From the NCBI GenBank assembly GCA_021739635.1, contig JAIPBH010000010.1, positions 62,001 through 126,000 on the forward strand: DNA of 64,000 nucleotides, read 5' to 3'. How positions within the stretch are numbered: the stretch's first letter is position 1; the number at the start of each line of letters is the position of its first letter. Both the position numbers and the translations under genes were made by a program. Positions 50,951-60,768 of the stretch are shown piece after piece. The notes below the pieces were generated by a model. It had not been told where the DNA came from, did not search any database, and saw nothing but the letters and a program-made list of their open reading frames with translations. The stretch comes from Flavobacteriaceae bacterium (lineage in GTDB: Bacteria > Bacteroidota > Bacteroidia > Flavobacteriales > Flavobacteriaceae).

Positions 50951-52681
50951 ATGATACACATTGATCCTGAACTATTGAAACGAGTTAACACATGGTTAAC
51001 TCCAGCTTTTGATGAAGACACACAAAATCAGATAAAAGAATCTATTGCTTTAAATCCAGACGGTTTAAAAGAAAGTTTCTACAAAGATTTAGAATTTGGG
51101 ACAGGTGGAATGCGTGGTGTTATGGGAATTGGCACAAACAGAATTAACAAATACACTTTAGGTAGAAGCACACAAGGTTTAAGCGACTATATGCTTGCTT
51201 ATTTCCCTAATGAAACTCCTAAAGTAGCTATAGCTTATGATTGCAGACATAACAGTAAAACATTAGCTAAAGTAGTTGCCGATGTGTTTTCTGCAAATGG
51301 CATAGAAGTGTTTTTATTTGAAGATTTGCGTCCTACTCCAGAGTTATCATTTACACTAAAACATTTAAATTGTCATTGTGGTATTGTTTTAACAGCATCA
51401 CATAATCCGCCAGAATATAATGGTTACAAAGTATATTGGCAAGATGGTGGTCAATTGGTACCGCCACAAGATGATGCTATTGTAAATAAAATAAACGATA
51501 CAGCTTATTCAAGCATCAAGTTTAAAGCTAATGAATCATTAATTCATTATATAGGTAAAGATGTTGATAATGTTTTTATTGAGGCTTCAGTAAAAAAAGG
51601 AAGTTTTAATACTCCAAAACAAGCTAAAGATAATTTAACTATTGTTTTTACTTCACTTCATGGCACATCAATTACATTAGTTCCTGAAACACTTCAACGT
51701 GCTGGATATAATAATGTACATATAGTTAAAGAACAAGAAGTTCCAAACGGCGATTTTCCAACAGTAGCGTCGCCAAACCCTGAAGAACCAGCAGCTTTAA
51801 AAATGGCTTTAGAATTAGCCGACAAAGTACATGCTGATATTGTTATTGGAACAGATCCAGATTGTGATAGATTAGGTGTAGCTGTTAGAAATTTAGATGG
51901 AAAACTTGAGCTTTTAAACGGAAATCAAACCATGATAATGATGACTGATTTCTTACTTAAACAATGGAAAGCTGAAAATAAAATAAAAGGAAAAGAATTT
52001 ATTGCTTCTACCATAGTTTCAACTCCTATGATGACAGTATTAGGTAAAGCCTATAATGTTGAAAGTAAAATTGTGCTTACAGGATTTAAATGGATAGCAA
52101 AACTTATCCATGATTTTCAAAACCTTAATTTTATTGGTGGAGGCGAAGAAAGTTTTGGGTTTATGGTTGGAGACTTTGTACGCGATAAAGATGCCGTAAC
52201 CTCAACTCTTTTAGCATGTGAAATTGCAGCATTAGCAAAGTCTAACGGAAGCTCATTTTACAATGACCTTATAAAACTTTATATAGAACATGGTTTTTAT
52301 AAAGAAAAACTAGTATCTCTAACTAAAAAAGGTATTGAAGGTGCTCAAGAAATTAAACAAATGATGATTGATGCACGTGAAAACCCACTTAAAATTATTA
52401 ATGGCTCAAAAGTTGTAAAAATTGAAGATTATGACCTTTCAATAACTAAAAATATGGTTACTGGAAAAGAAACATCTATTGATGTTCCAAAATCAAACGT
52501 AATCATTTATTACACAGAAGATGGCAGCCAAGTAGCACTAAGACCTAGTGGAACAGAACCAAAAATTAAGTTTTATGTAAGTGTGAATACAAAATTAAAA
52601 TCAGTATCAGATTTTAAAACAACCGAAGCTATGCTTGACGCTAAGGCCGAAGCCATTTTAAAGGATATGAAATTAATATAA
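50951..52681 (+). CDS. Phosphohexomutase (phosphoglucomutase/phosphomannomutase)
   Basis: 576 residues, the long PGM2-like form. The active serine is in [17 protein letters not shown], the metal loop is [13 protein letters not shown], the sugar-binding loop is [10 protein letters not shown], and the phosphate-binding loop is [12 protein letters not shown]. It interconverts hexose 1- and 6-phosphates. The exact sugar is uncertain, as this group includes glucose- and mannose-specific members. The gene is followed at once by a -7 element and a hairpin terminator. Confidence 0.93.
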   Translation: MIHIDPELLKRVNTWLTPAFDEDTQNQIKESIALNPDGLKESFYKDLEFGTGGMRGVMGIGTNRINKYTLGRSTQGLSDYMLAYFPNETPKVAIAYDCRHNSKTLAKVVADVFSANGIEVFLFEDLRPTPELSFTLKHLNCHCGIVLTASHNPPEYNGYKVYWQDGGQLVPPQDDAIVNKINDTAYSSIKFKANESLIHYIGKDVDNVFIEASVKKGSFNTPKQAKDNLTIVFTSLHGTSITLVPETLQRAGYNNVHIVKEQEVPNGDFPTVASPNPEEPAALKMALELADKVHADIVIGTDPDCDRLGVAVRNLDGKLELLNGNQTMIMMTDFLLKQWKAENKIKGKEFIASTIVSTPMMTVLGKAYNVESKIVLTGFKWIAKLIHDFQNLNFIGGGEESFGFMVGDFVRDKDAVTSTLLACEIAALAKSNGSSFYNDLIKLYIEHGFYKEKLVSLTKKGIEGAQEIKQMMIDARENPLKIINGSKVVKIEDYDLSITKNMVTGKETSIDVPKSNVIIYYTEDGSQVALRPSGTEPKIKFYVSVNTKLKSVSDFKTTEAMLDAKAEAILKDMKLI

Positions 52682-52688
52682 TAACCCG

Positions 52689-52696
52689 TATCTTTG
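52689..52696 (+). promoter_or_regulatory. -7 element ahead of the ABC exporter gene
   Basis: TATCTTTG, the strongest match in this gap, 64 bases upstream of the ATG at 52761. A terminator-like hairpin begins nine bases downstream of it. Confidence 0.6.
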
Positions 52697-52705
52697 CAAA
52701 ATCAA

Positions 52706-52740
52706 CATGCTTTTATGGTCATCATAAAAGCATGTTTTTT
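52706..52740 (+). terminator. Intrinsic terminator between the mutase and ABC exporter genes
   Basis: A perfect 12-bp stem CATGCTTTTATG with its complement, five-base loop, and six T. It lies after the -7 element rather than before it, so it would terminate both the mutase transcript and early transcripts of the next gene. Confidence 0.85.
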
Positions 52741-52760
52741 AAACAGACAATTCTTATTTA

Positions 52761-54587
52761 ATGAATCAATTTTTCAACATTTTAAAATACGCAAAACCTT
52801 ATAAAAGTTATGCTATAGGTCATATTATATCCAACATTTTGTATGCATTATTTGGTGCTTTATCTTTCATAGCATTAATCCCTATGTTAGACGTACTTTT
52901 TAAAGAAGATTCGGTTAAAATTGCAAAAGAACCTGTTTACCTAGGAATTTCACACCTTAATAATTACTATAAAGACTTCATGGCATACCAAATCAATTTG
53001 TATGCTCAAGATGATAAAGCTAAAGCCCTTTTGTTTATTATTTCTTTTATAATAATACTGTTTCTACTAAAAAACTTATTCAGTTATTTAGCATATTATT
53101 TCATGGTTTTTTTAAGAAATGGTGTTGTAAGAGATTTAAGAAATGCTGTTTACAAAAAAACGGTAGAATTGCCTCTTTCTTATTTTTCAGAACAAAAAAA
53201 AGGAGATATCATGTCTCGTGTTACAAATGATGTTGCAACACTTCAATATTCTATGCTTCCTGTTCTAGAACTTATTTTCAGAGAGCCTTTAAGCATTATA
53301 TTTACTGTTATTATGATGCTTATCATAAGTGCAAAACTCACTTTATTTGTGTTCATTTTTATTCCATTATCTGGTGTTATTATTTCAAGAATTGGTAAAA
53401 GTTTAAAACGAAAATCAGACAGAGTTCAAAAAGAACAAGGCGCTATTTTATCTATTTTAGAAGAAACACTAACAGGCTTACGTATTATAAAAGGATTTAA
53501 TGCTGAAGAAAAGTTTAACAACAAATTTGAGGAGTCTTCAACTCGTTTTTATAATTTTTCAAATAAACTTTTAAATCGTCAAAATTTAGCATCTCCAACA
53601 AGTGAGATTTTGGGCATTATAGTAATTTCAATATTATTATGGTATGGAGGCCAATTAGTTTTGGTAGAGAAATCATTAGATGGAGCTTCTTTTATGGCCT
53701 ATATAGGATTAGCTTATAATATATTAGTTCCAGCAAAAGCCATTTCTCGTGGACTTTATAACATTAAACAAGGTAATGCCGCTGCAGAACGTATTCAAGA
53801 AATTATAGATACTCCTAACCCGTTAAAAGACAAAGAAAATGCTATAATAAAAAACGGATTTGAGTCTGAAATTGTGTTTGATAATATTTCTTTTAAATAT
53901 GAAAATGAATATGTTTTAAAAGATTTTTCCTTAACTATTCCTAAAGGAAAAACTGTGGCACTAGTTGGACAATCTGGAAGTGGAAAATCTACCATAGCTA
54001 ATTTAATCACTCGCTTTTATGATGTCAATGAAGGAAGTATTTTAATTGATGGTATAGATATTCGCAATTTAACAACAAGCTCTTTAAGAAGTCAATTAGG
54101 TATTGTAACGCAAGACGCCATACTTTTTAATGATAGTATTAAAAACAATCTTAAAATAGGAAAAGACAATGCTACAGATGAAGACGTTATTGAAGCCTTA
54201 AAAGTTGCCAATGCTTGGGAATTTGTTAAAGATTTACCAAATGGTATAGAAACCAATATTGGCGACTCAGGCAATAAACTTTCAGGCGGACAAAAGCAAC
54301 GTTTAAGCATTGCGCGTGCCGTTTTAAAAAGTCCTCCTATTATGGTTTTAGATGAGGCTACTTCTGCTCTTGATACCGAAAGCGAACGCTTAGTGCAAGT
54401 TGCTTTAGAAAATATGATGAAAAACAGAACATCCATAGTTATTGCTCATAGGCTTTCAACCATTCATAATGCTGATGAAATTGTAGTATTAAATAAAGGA
54501 GAAATTGTTGAAAAAGGAAAACACACCGAACTTATTGCTAAAAAAGGCATTTATAAAAAGCTTGTAGATATGCAAAGTTTTGAATAA
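52761..54587 (+). CDS. ABC exporter, MsbA-like (fused membrane and ATPase domains)
   Basis: 608 residues. The N-terminal six-helix membrane domain runs to about residue 335. The nucleotide-binding domain has Walker A GQSGSGKST, signature LSGGQKQR, Walker B IMVLDEATSALD and the switch AHRLST. A half-transporter that works as a homodimer in the inner membrane; by similarity in layout it may flip lipid or drug-like substrates. Downstream of a hairpin that could reduce its expression. A terminator follows. Confidence 0.94.
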   Translation: MNQFFNILKYAKPYKSYAIGHIISNILYALFGALSFIALIPMLDVLFKEDSVKIAKEPVYLGISHLNNYYKDFMAYQINLYAQDDKAKALLFIISFIIILFLLKNLFSYLAYYFMVFLRNGVVRDLRNAVYKKTVELPLSYFSEQKKGDIMSRVTNDVATLQYSMLPVLELIFREPLSIIFTVIMMLIISAKLTLFVFIFIPLSGVIISRIGKSLKRKSDRVQKEQGAILSILEETLTGLRIIKGFNAEEKFNNKFEESSTRFYNFSNKLLNRQNLASPTSEILGIIVISILLWYGGQLVLVEKSLDGASFMAYIGLAYNILVPAKAISRGLYNIKQGNAAAERIQEIIDTPNPLKDKENAIIKNGFESEIVFDNISFKYENEYVLKDFSLTIPKGKTVALVGQSGSGKSTIANLITRFYDVNEGSILIDGIDIRNLTTSSLRSQLGIVTQDAILFNDSIKNNLKIGKDNATDEDVIEALKVANAWEFVKDLPNGIETNIGDSGNKLSGGQKQRLSIARAVLKSPPIMVLDEATSALDTESERLVQVALENMMKNRTSIVIAHRLSTIHNADEIVVLNKGEIVEKGKHTELIAKKGIYKKLVDMQSFE

Positions 54588-54606
54588 ACAGAAAACTATA
54601 AAAAGT

Positions 54607-54646
54607 AAAAAAGGATAGAGATTTGGGCTTCTATCCTTTTTTTTTG
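54607..54646 (+). terminator. Intrinsic terminator after the ABC exporter
   Basis: AAAAAAGGATAGA and TCTATCCTTTTTT, ten-base loop, nine T. The rest of the 313-base gap to 54900 is AT-rich, with only a weak GTTAG/CTAAC inverted pair near 54653-54676 and no gene that I can support. Confidence 0.87.
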
Positions 54647-54900
54647 TTCATTGTTAGACTTGGGGCAGACTAACAACATAAGTAGATTTTCATATGGTAA
54701 AAGTAATACAATAAAAATTAACTAGCAAGAAAAAAATGTATTTTATCGTGTTATAGTGCATTTCGTCGATTTTTTAAATGATATACAATTGATTGTTAAG
54801 TTTTTAATAAAATGTACGAAATATCTTTTTTTTATAAAAAATTCATAAACAAATTAAACTTTTAGTATCTTCATAAGTCTAAAATAACAAAAGGTATCTT

Positions 54901-55443
54901 GTGATTCTCGAAACTGAGCTAGTAGAACAACTAAAATCTAAAAACAATGTTGATAACGCTTTTAAGGAGCTAGTATCACAATATAAAGAACGGTTATATT
55001 GGCACATTCGCAACATTGTAAAATCACATGATGATGCTGATGATGTTTTACAGAATACATTTATTAAGATTTATAAAAATATCAACTCCTTTAAAGGAGA
55101 TAGTAAATTATTTTCATGGATGTATCGAATAGCAACCAATGAAGCCATAACATTTATAAATAAAAACGCCAAACGTTTAAATATCACAAATGAAGAGTCT
55201 CAAAATCTGGCATTAAACAACTTAACAGACGACGTTTATTTTGAAGGAGATGCCATTCAATTAAAACTACAACAAGCTATTGCAACCTTACCACATAAGC
55301 AACAACTAGTATTTAACATGAAATATTTTGAAGAAATAAAGTTTAAAGACATGGCTGATATTTTAGAAACAAGCGAAGGTGCTCTTAAAGCTTCATATCA
55401 TATTGCAATAAAAAAAATTGAAGAGTATTTAATTAAAAATTAA
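54901..55443 (+). CDS. ECF-type RNA polymerase sigma factor
   Basis: 180 residues with a GTG start. Region 2: ERLYWHIRNIVKSHDDADDVLQNTFIKIYKNINSFKGDSKLFSWMYRIATNEAITFINK. Region 4: LPHKQQLVFNMKYFEEIKFKDMADILETSEGALKASYHIAIKKIEEYL. First gene of a three-gene operon with an anti-sigma-like membrane protein and a Spy/CpxP-like protein. The order sigma, membrane protein, periplasmic sensor suggests envelope-stress control. Confidence 0.92.
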   Translation: MILETELVEQLKSKNNVDNAFKELVSQYKERLYWHIRNIVKSHDDADDVLQNTFIKIYKNINSFKGDSKLFSWMYRIATNEAITFINKNAKRLNITNEESQNLALNNLTDDVYFEGDAIQLKLQQAIATLPHKQQLVFNMKYFEEIKFKDMADILETSEGALKASYHIAIKKIEEYLIKN

Positions 55444-55476
55444 ACCTTTACACAAAAAAATAGTCCTATATAAGTA

Positions 55477-55986
55477 ATGAAAAAAAATAGTTTAAATAAT
55501 ATTAGTAAAACTGGTTTTAAAGTCCCTAAAAATTACTTTGAAGCTTTTGAAGACACACTTTTAAGTGAATTAAAACTTAAAGAAACTTCAGCTAATTCTG
55601 GTTTTAAAGTACCTGAAAACTATTTTGAAACCTTAGACAATAAATTTCTTAAAGCCATAGAAGCCGAAAAAGAAGTTAAAGTTATTAGTTTATTTTCATG
55701 GAAAAAAATAGTGTATGCTACATCAATAGCCGCAAGTGTGCTCATTATGTTTAGTGTTTTATATAATAAAAATGAGCCTTTAAGTGTTGATTCTATAGAA
55801 ACAGCATCTATTGAAAATTATATTTTAACAGAAGAATTAGGGTCTAACGAAATGGCATCTCTTTTTACAAATGAAGATTTATCAAATATTAACTTTATAA
55901 ACAATAATTTTAATTCTGAAAATTTAGAGAATTATATTTTAGATAATTTAGAAATTGAAGAAATAATAAATACAAACAACAATTAA
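55477..55986 (+). CDS. Anti-sigma-like membrane protein with repeated N-terminal motif
   Basis: 169 residues. The N-terminal cytoplasmic part holds two copies of a segment of about 35 residues, each with GFKVPxNYFE (about 12-21 and 43-52), followed by one transmembrane helix (about 76-92, IVYATSIAASVLIMFSVLY) and a 75-residue acidic periplasmic tail. The GFKVPxNYF motif is typical of flavobacterial proteins encoded next to ECF sigma genes. No zinc motif is seen. Anti-sigma function is inferred from position. Confidence 0.78.
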   Translation: MKKNSLNNISKTGFKVPKNYFEAFEDTLLSELKLKETSANSGFKVPENYFETLDNKFLKAIEAEKEVKVISLFSWKKIVYATSIAASVLIMFSVLYNKNEPLSVDSIETASIENYILTEELGSNEMASLFTNEDLSNINFINNNFNSENLENYILDNLEIEEIINTNNN

Positions 55987-55988
55987 AA

Positions 55989-56426
55989 ATGAAAACAATA
56001 ACAAGCATTGTCTTTATTATAAGTTTTTCACTGCTGTCTTTTTCACAACATAATAGAGATAAAATAAAAACATTAAAAATAGCTTACATAACCGAAAAGT
56101 TAGATTTAACTAAAAAAGAAGCCCAACAATTTTGGCCTATTTACAATGCTTTTGAAGAAGAAAATTATAAACTGAAATCACGAGCTTATGAAGACAGAAA
56201 AAACATCAATTTTGAAACTCTAAAAGAGGATGAAGCCATTTTATTATTAAAAAAAATGCGCGCTTTTGATGCAAAAAGAAAAACATTAAAAGAACATTTT
56301 ATTGATGATTTATCAAAAATAATATCAGCTAAAAAAATCATTTTACTTGAAAAAGTTGAAGACGATTTTAAACATAAAATGTTTGAAGAATTTAAAAACA
56401 GGCGTCCTGATAAAGGTAGAGAATAA
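55989..56426 (+). CDS. Spy/CpxP-like periplasmic protein (ECF-associated sensor)
   Basis: 145 residues. A signal peptide (SIVFIISFSLLSFSQ) is followed by a highly charged helical protein: KIAYITEKLDLTKKEAQQFWPIYNAFEEE and LLKKMRAFDAKRKTLKEHFIDDLSKIISAKKIILLEKVEDDFKHKMFEEF. The LTKKEAQQFWPIY segment resembles the LTxxQ region of Spy/CpxP. Two bases after the anti-sigma-like gene. A likely periplasmic chaperone or signal input of the sigma system (inference). Confidence 0.82.
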   Translation: MKTITSIVFIISFSLLSFSQHNRDKIKTLKIAYITEKLDLTKKEAQQFWPIYNAFEEENYKLKSRAYEDRKNINFETLKEDEAILLLKKMRAFDAKRKTLKEHFIDDLSKIISAKKIILLEKVEDDFKHKMFEEFKNRRPDKGRE

Positions 56427-56427
56427 T

Positions 56428-56462
56428 AAAAAAGGAGAAACTTAAGTTTCTCCTTTTTTTTA
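56428..56462. terminator. Bidirectional terminator after the ECF operon
   Basis: A perfect palindrome AAAAAAGGAGAAACTT with its complement and no spare loop, followed by T on the plus side and A on the other; it overlaps the stop codon of the convergent gene. Confidence 0.85.
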
Positions 56463-57503
56463 CCTAAATATTAATTTAGAAACTCTTCCACTACCCGCTG
56501 CATAAGCAACAGAATCATTTAAAAAGCGAATCGTATAAAAACTTTCGTCACTTAAATGTTTCCAATTATAACCTCCATCATTTGAAAAATCTATCCCTTT
56601 AAAACCTATTGCAACGAGCTCTTTACCTTTTCTGTTTGGAATATATTGCACGCAACTTCTGTATCCTGGGTTTAAATTTTGAGCAACTAATCCCCATGTT
56701 TTACCACCATCTTGAGTTACTATTTTATTAGCTTCATTATTTTCTGGTTTTGTATAATCACCACCAATAGCAAAACCATTCAACTCATCATAAAAATCAA
56801 TGGAATAAATGCCTTGTGTGGCAACATTGTTAAACATTAGTGTTTTAATCACTTTCCAATAATTGCCTTTATCTTCAGAAAAATAAATATTTCCTGCAGT
56901 TGTTGCAATCCATGTTTTATCGCCAACCGTTTTAATATTGGTGTTACTTGCCGCAAAAGCACCTTCGCCTTCTTCAGCTTTTGGTAAATCTTCACAAGCT
57001 ATTTTTTTCCAAGTACGTCCGCCGTCTCTAGTAATTATAATAGACAAACAACCATTTACACTATCACCAGTCGCAATGCCTTCTTGGTCGTTCCAAAATG
57101 TCATAGCATCATAAAAAACGCCTTCTCCTTCTTCAGTATAAACTAACTGCATATTTCCGCTATCTCCTGTTTTAAATAATAAAGCTGGATTGTCTATACT
57201 TAACATAAAAAAATCTGTAGTTGTATGCGCCACGGCTCTAAAGTGTATATTTAAACTATCAAACTCTTGTTTAGAAGTTGACCAACTTTTCTTTAAAGGA
57301 TTGTAAAGCCCAAAAGCTCCATTATTAGCAGCAAATGCAAAACTTTCATCATCAAGTATTTCAATCGCTCTAATACTCAGCAAAGAATCTGAATAAATAG
57401 TTGCTATTTCAACTGATGAAAAATTTCTTGGTACAAAAACTTCCTTTTCTTTACACGAAAAAATTACAAGTATCAACAAAAAAACGACTCCAAACTGTTT
57501 CAT
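56460..57503 (-). CDS. BNR/YCF48-like beta-propeller lipoprotein
   Basis: 347 residues with lipobox VIFSC (Cys17). Asp-box (BNR) repeats are seen in TRDGGRTWKKI, SEDKGNYWKVI, TQDGGKTWGLV and SNDGGYNWKHL, the pattern of a six- or seven-bladed propeller like YCF48/HCF136. Often named an oxidoreductase in databases without evidence. Function unknown; membrane-anchored. Convergent with the ECF operon. Confidence 0.85.
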   Translation of the reverse strand: MKQFGVVFLLILVIFSCKEKEVFVPRNFSSVEIATIYSDSLLSIRAIEILDDESFAFAANNGAFGLYNPLKKSWSTSKQEFDSLNIHFRAVAHTTTDFFMLSIDNPALLFKTGDSGNMQLVYTEEGEGVFYDAMTFWNDQEGIATGDSVNGCLSIIITRDGGRTWKKIACEDLPKAEEGEGAFAASNTNIKTVGDKTWIATTAGNIYFSEDKGNYWKVIKTLMFNNVATQGIYSIDFYDELNGFAIGGDYTKPENNEANKIVTQDGGKTWGLVAQNLNPGYRSCVQYIPNRKGKELVAIGFKGIDFSNDGGYNWKHLSDESFYTIRFLNDSVAYAAGSGRVSKLIFR

Positions 57504-57582
57504 TTAATTTAAATTTTTCATAAAAATAGAAAAGCTATACCAATAAACTTATAAACGATTAAACAAATAAACATTTTAAACG

Positions 57583-57590
57583 TAACTTTG
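57583..57590 (+). promoter_or_regulatory. -7 element of the RsmB-like gene
   Basis: TAACTTTG. It overlaps an in-frame TTG at 57588, so the ATG at 57609 is used. Confidence 0.65.
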
Positions 57591-57608
57591 CGCTCTTATT
57601 TATTCAAC

Positions 57609-58820
57609 ATGCGATTACACAGGAATTTATGCTTTTCAGTCATTGATGGATTAACACTAATCTTTAATGAAGGGAATTATGCAGATAAAGTCATTCAACA
57701 ACTATTAAAACGAGATAAACGTTGGGGAAGTAGAGACAGAGCTTTTGTTGCTGAAACCACTTATGATATTGTTAGATGGAAACGTTTATATGCTGAAATT
57801 GCAGAAGTTAAAGAACCATTCACTAGAGATAATCTTTGGCGAATGTTTGCTGTTTGGGCTACCTTAAAAGGAATAAAATTACCAGATTGGACTTACTTTG
57901 AAAATACACCAACAAGAAAAATTAAAGGCAAGTTTGATGAACTTTCTAAAATTAGAAAGTTTAAAGAATCCATACCTGATTGGTTAGATGCATTAGGAGA
58001 AAAAGAACTTGGTAAAGTAGTTTGGACTAAAGAAATAGCTGCATTAAATGAACAAGCTGATGTTATTTTAAGAGTCAATACTTTAAAAACTACAAAAGAA
58101 AAACTTCAAGCAGAACTTTTTGACCAAGATATTGAAGGTGACTTTTTACCAGATTATCCAAATGCTTTAAAACTAAAAGAGCGTGCCAATGTATTCTTAA
58201 CTGAGCAATTCAAAAATGGTTTGTTTGAAGTACAAGATGCCTCATCACAATTAGTAGCAGAATTTTTAAATGTTCAACCGGGCATGCGTGTTGTTGATGC
58301 CTGTGCTGGCGCTGGCGGAAAAACGCTGCATATTGCATCTTTAATGGATAATAAAGGGCAAATTATTGCTTTAGACATTTATGAAAATAAACTTCATGAA
58401 TTAAAACGTAGAGCAAAAAGAAATGGTGCTTTCAATATTGAAACACGAGGCATTGATTCTACTAAAGTTATTAAAAAACTTTATGATAAAGCAGATAGAG
58501 TGTTGATTGATGCACCTTGTTCTGGCTTAGGAGTTTTAAGAAGAAATCCTGATGCTAAATGGAAACTACAACCAGATTTTATTGAAAAAATAAAAATTAC
58601 TCAACAAGATATTTTACAACAATACTCAAAAATGGTAAAAGTTGGCGGACAACTGGTATATGCAACATGTTCTGTATTGCCTTCTGAAAACCAAGAGCAA
58701 GTTAAATCGTTTTTAAAATCAGAATCAGGAAAAGATTTTACCTTTGTAAAAGAAAATATCGTTTTAGCTCATCAATCTGGTTTTGATGGATTCTACATGG
58801 CTTTATTAGAAAAGAAATAA
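57609..58820 (+). CDS. RsmB/NOP2-family rRNA m5C methyltransferase
   Basis: 403 residues from the ATG at 57609. An N-terminal NusB-like helical part (about 1-140) and a catalytic Rossmann domain: SAM loop VVDACAGAGGKTLHIASL, catalytic cysteine motifs APCSGLGVLRRNPDAKW and YATCSVLPSENQ. It transfers methyl groups from SAM to cytosine C5 in rRNA. The specific site is not known here. The next gene, a secreted nuclease, is 17 bases downstream. Confidence 0.92.
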   Translation: MRLHRNLCFSVIDGLTLIFNEGNYADKVIQQLLKRDKRWGSRDRAFVAETTYDIVRWKRLYAEIAEVKEPFTRDNLWRMFAVWATLKGIKLPDWTYFENTPTRKIKGKFDELSKIRKFKESIPDWLDALGEKELGKVVWTKEIAALNEQADVILRVNTLKTTKEKLQAELFDQDIEGDFLPDYPNALKLKERANVFLTEQFKNGLFEVQDASSQLVAEFLNVQPGMRVVDACAGAGGKTLHIASLMDNKGQIIALDIYENKLHELKRRAKRNGAFNIETRGIDSTKVIKKLYDKADRVLIDAPCSGLGVLRRNPDAKWKLQPDFIEKIKITQQDILQQYSKMVKVGGQLVYATCSVLPSENQEQVKSFLKSESGKDFTFVKENIVLAHQSGFDGFYMALLEKK

Positions 58821-58837
58821 AAATACAACTTAAACAT

Positions 58838-60631
58838 ATGAATCATTTTTACTCAATACTATTAACATTAATTTCAACTTTTGCATTTTCGCAAATACCA
58901 TCAAATTATTACGATAGCGCAAATGGCCTAACTGGTTATTCGCTAAAAACCGAATTAAAAAACATCATCTCAAATGGTCATACAGACCAAGGTTATGATG
59001 CTCTTTACACTGCTTATGTTACTACACATTCTGATAACTATTACGAAAATGATGGTTCTGTATTGGATTTTTATTCAGAAAATCCAACAGGAACAGACAC
59101 ATATTATTATACACATGGCAATAATCAATGTGGAAATTACAGTGGTGAAAGTGATTGTTACAACAGGGAACATATTGTACCGCAATCATCTTTCAACGAA
59201 AATTATCCTATGAGGAGTGATGTACACCATGTTATTCCTACAGATGGTTATGTAAATAACAGAAGAAGCTCTTATCCATTTGGTACTGTTGGTTCTACAA
59301 CGTGGACTTCTGATAACGGTTCTAAAGTTGGCAGCAGTAATGTTACTGGTTATTCTGGTGTTGTTTTTGAGCCAATTGATGAGTTTAAAGGTGATATAGC
59401 TCGTGCTTTATTGTACTTTGCTACGCGATACGAAAACACCGTTGATGGCTACACTAGCTTCGATATGTTTAATGGAACCAACGACCAAGCATTTGAAACT
59501 TGGGCAATCGACATGTTGCTGGATTGGCATTATAATGTAGATCCTGTAGATCAAAGCGAAATAGATAGAAACAACGCAGCATTTGCCTATCAAGGTAATG
59601 CAAACCCATTTGTAGATCATCCTGAATATGCCAACATGATTTGGAATCCTACTCCTGATACCCAAGCTCCAACGGCTCCATCAAACTTAGTGACTTCAAA
59701 TCCAACGTCTAGTTCAATAGATTTAAGCTGGACAGCCTCTACAGATGATGTAGGAGTTGTTTCTTATGATGTTTACCTTGCTGGTTCTTTCTTTATGAAT
59801 ACTGGCAGTCCTAGCACATCATATACCGCAACTGGTTTATCCAGTGAAACCGAACATTGTTTCACTGTTTACGCAAAAGATGCAGCAGACAACACATCGA
59901 CAGTTAGCAATCAAGCATGCGAAACTACAACTGCTGGAGGATCTGGTGGTTCTGATTGTGCTGCAGAAGATTTTGAAGATATACCTGCAAATAGTACACA
60001 ATATACAGACAGAACTTGGTCAGGGTTTGGTGGTCAATGGAATGCAACTGAAGCAAGAACCGACCAAACAATAAATGGAAGAGCCATTTTAATTGATTGT
60101 AGAAGCTCAACAAATGGTACTATTACTTCTCCTTCTATTAGTGGCGGAATAGGAGATTTAACAATAACCACTCAAAAAATCTACACGGGAACAGATGGAA
60201 CATTAAATGTACTTGTTAATGGTAGTTTAGTAGGCACAATTCCTTATGATGCTACCGTTCAGACAACTACTATTTCTGGAATTAATCTCTCACGTGATAT
60301 TGTTGTGACAATTGAAGATAATGACTCTGGAAGTGCAAGAATAGGAATAGATGATTTATCTTGGACTTGTTATACAAGCTTAAGTGTTAATGATGATAAT
60401 CTTTCAAGTATCAAAATATACCCAAACCCAGTTTCACAAAATTATTTTAACATAAAAACCAATCAATCTTTAAAAGTTGAAATATTTAACATTTTAGGAA
60501 AGTCAATTTTAAAAACTCAAGTTAATTCAAACAACTCAAAAATTGATATTGGCGAATTAGTAAAAGGTATTTACTTAGTAAAAGTAATTTCAGACCAAGG
60601 AAGTGTCACAAAAAAATTAATAAAACAATAA
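58838..60631 (+). CDS. Endonuclease I-like secreted nuclease with FN3 and T9SS sorting domain
   Basis: 597 residues. A signal peptide (LLTLISTFAFSQ) precedes the endonuclease I domain (about 20-275): NREHIVPQSSFNENYPMRSDVHHVIPTDGYVNNRRSSYPFG, whose histidines and asparagine form the beta-beta-alpha metal site. A fibronectin type III domain follows (about 280-365, APTAPSNLVTSNPTSSSIDLSWTASTDDVGV). A further beta domain (about 370-515) and a type A T9SS sorting domain end it (SIKIYPNPVSQNYF to IYLVKVISDQGSVTKKLIKQ). It would degrade extracellular DNA or RNA for nutrients. Probably co-transcribed with the methyltransferase gene, an odd pairing. Confidence 0.92.
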   Translation: MNHFYSILLTLISTFAFSQIPSNYYDSANGLTGYSLKTELKNIISNGHTDQGYDALYTAYVTTHSDNYYENDGSVLDFYSENPTGTDTYYYTHGNNQCGNYSGESDCYNREHIVPQSSFNENYPMRSDVHHVIPTDGYVNNRRSSYPFGTVGSTTWTSDNGSKVGSSNVTGYSGVVFEPIDEFKGDIARALLYFATRYENTVDGYTSFDMFNGTNDQAFETWAIDMLLDWHYNVDPVDQSEIDRNNAAFAYQGNANPFVDHPEYANMIWNPTPDTQAPTAPSNLVTSNPTSSSIDLSWTASTDDVGVVSYDVYLAGSFFMNTGSPSTSYTATGLSSETEHCFTVYAKDAADNTSTVSNQACETTTAGGSGGSDCAAEDFEDIPANSTQYTDRTWSGFGGQWNATEARTDQTINGRAILIDCRSSTNGTITSPSISGGIGDLTITTQKIYTGTDGTLNVLVNGSLVGTIPYDATVQTTTISGINLSRDIVVTIEDNDSGSARIGIDDLSWTCYTSLSVNDDNLSSIKIYPNPVSQNYFNIKTNQSLKVEIFNILGKSILKTQVNSNNSKIDIGELVKGIYLVKVISDQGSVTKKLIKQ

Positions 60632-60634
60632 ATT

Positions 60635-60658
60635 AAAGCGACTAAAGTCGCTTTTTTT
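60635..60658 (+). terminator. Intrinsic terminator after the endonuclease gene
   Basis: AAAGCGACT and AGTCGCTTT with a short loop and seven T, just after the stop codon. Confidence 0.87.
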
Positions 60659-60728
60659 ATGTTTAAAACATCGTGAATAACTCTTTAATTAACTTAAAGT
60701 TTTACACACATCTTATAACTAAAAAAAT

Positions 60729-60736
60729 TAAATTTG
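60729..60736 (+). promoter_or_regulatory. -7 element of purL
   Basis: TAAATTTG, 32 bases upstream of the purL ATG. Confidence 0.65.
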
Positions 60737-60768
60737 CACTTTAGTCAAACAACACAAACAACCATATA

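Noticed and set aside
54653..54676. GTTAG/CTAAC inverted pair after the ABC exporter
   Set aside because: Only five paired bases around 14, with no gene break; likely chance in AT-rich DNA.
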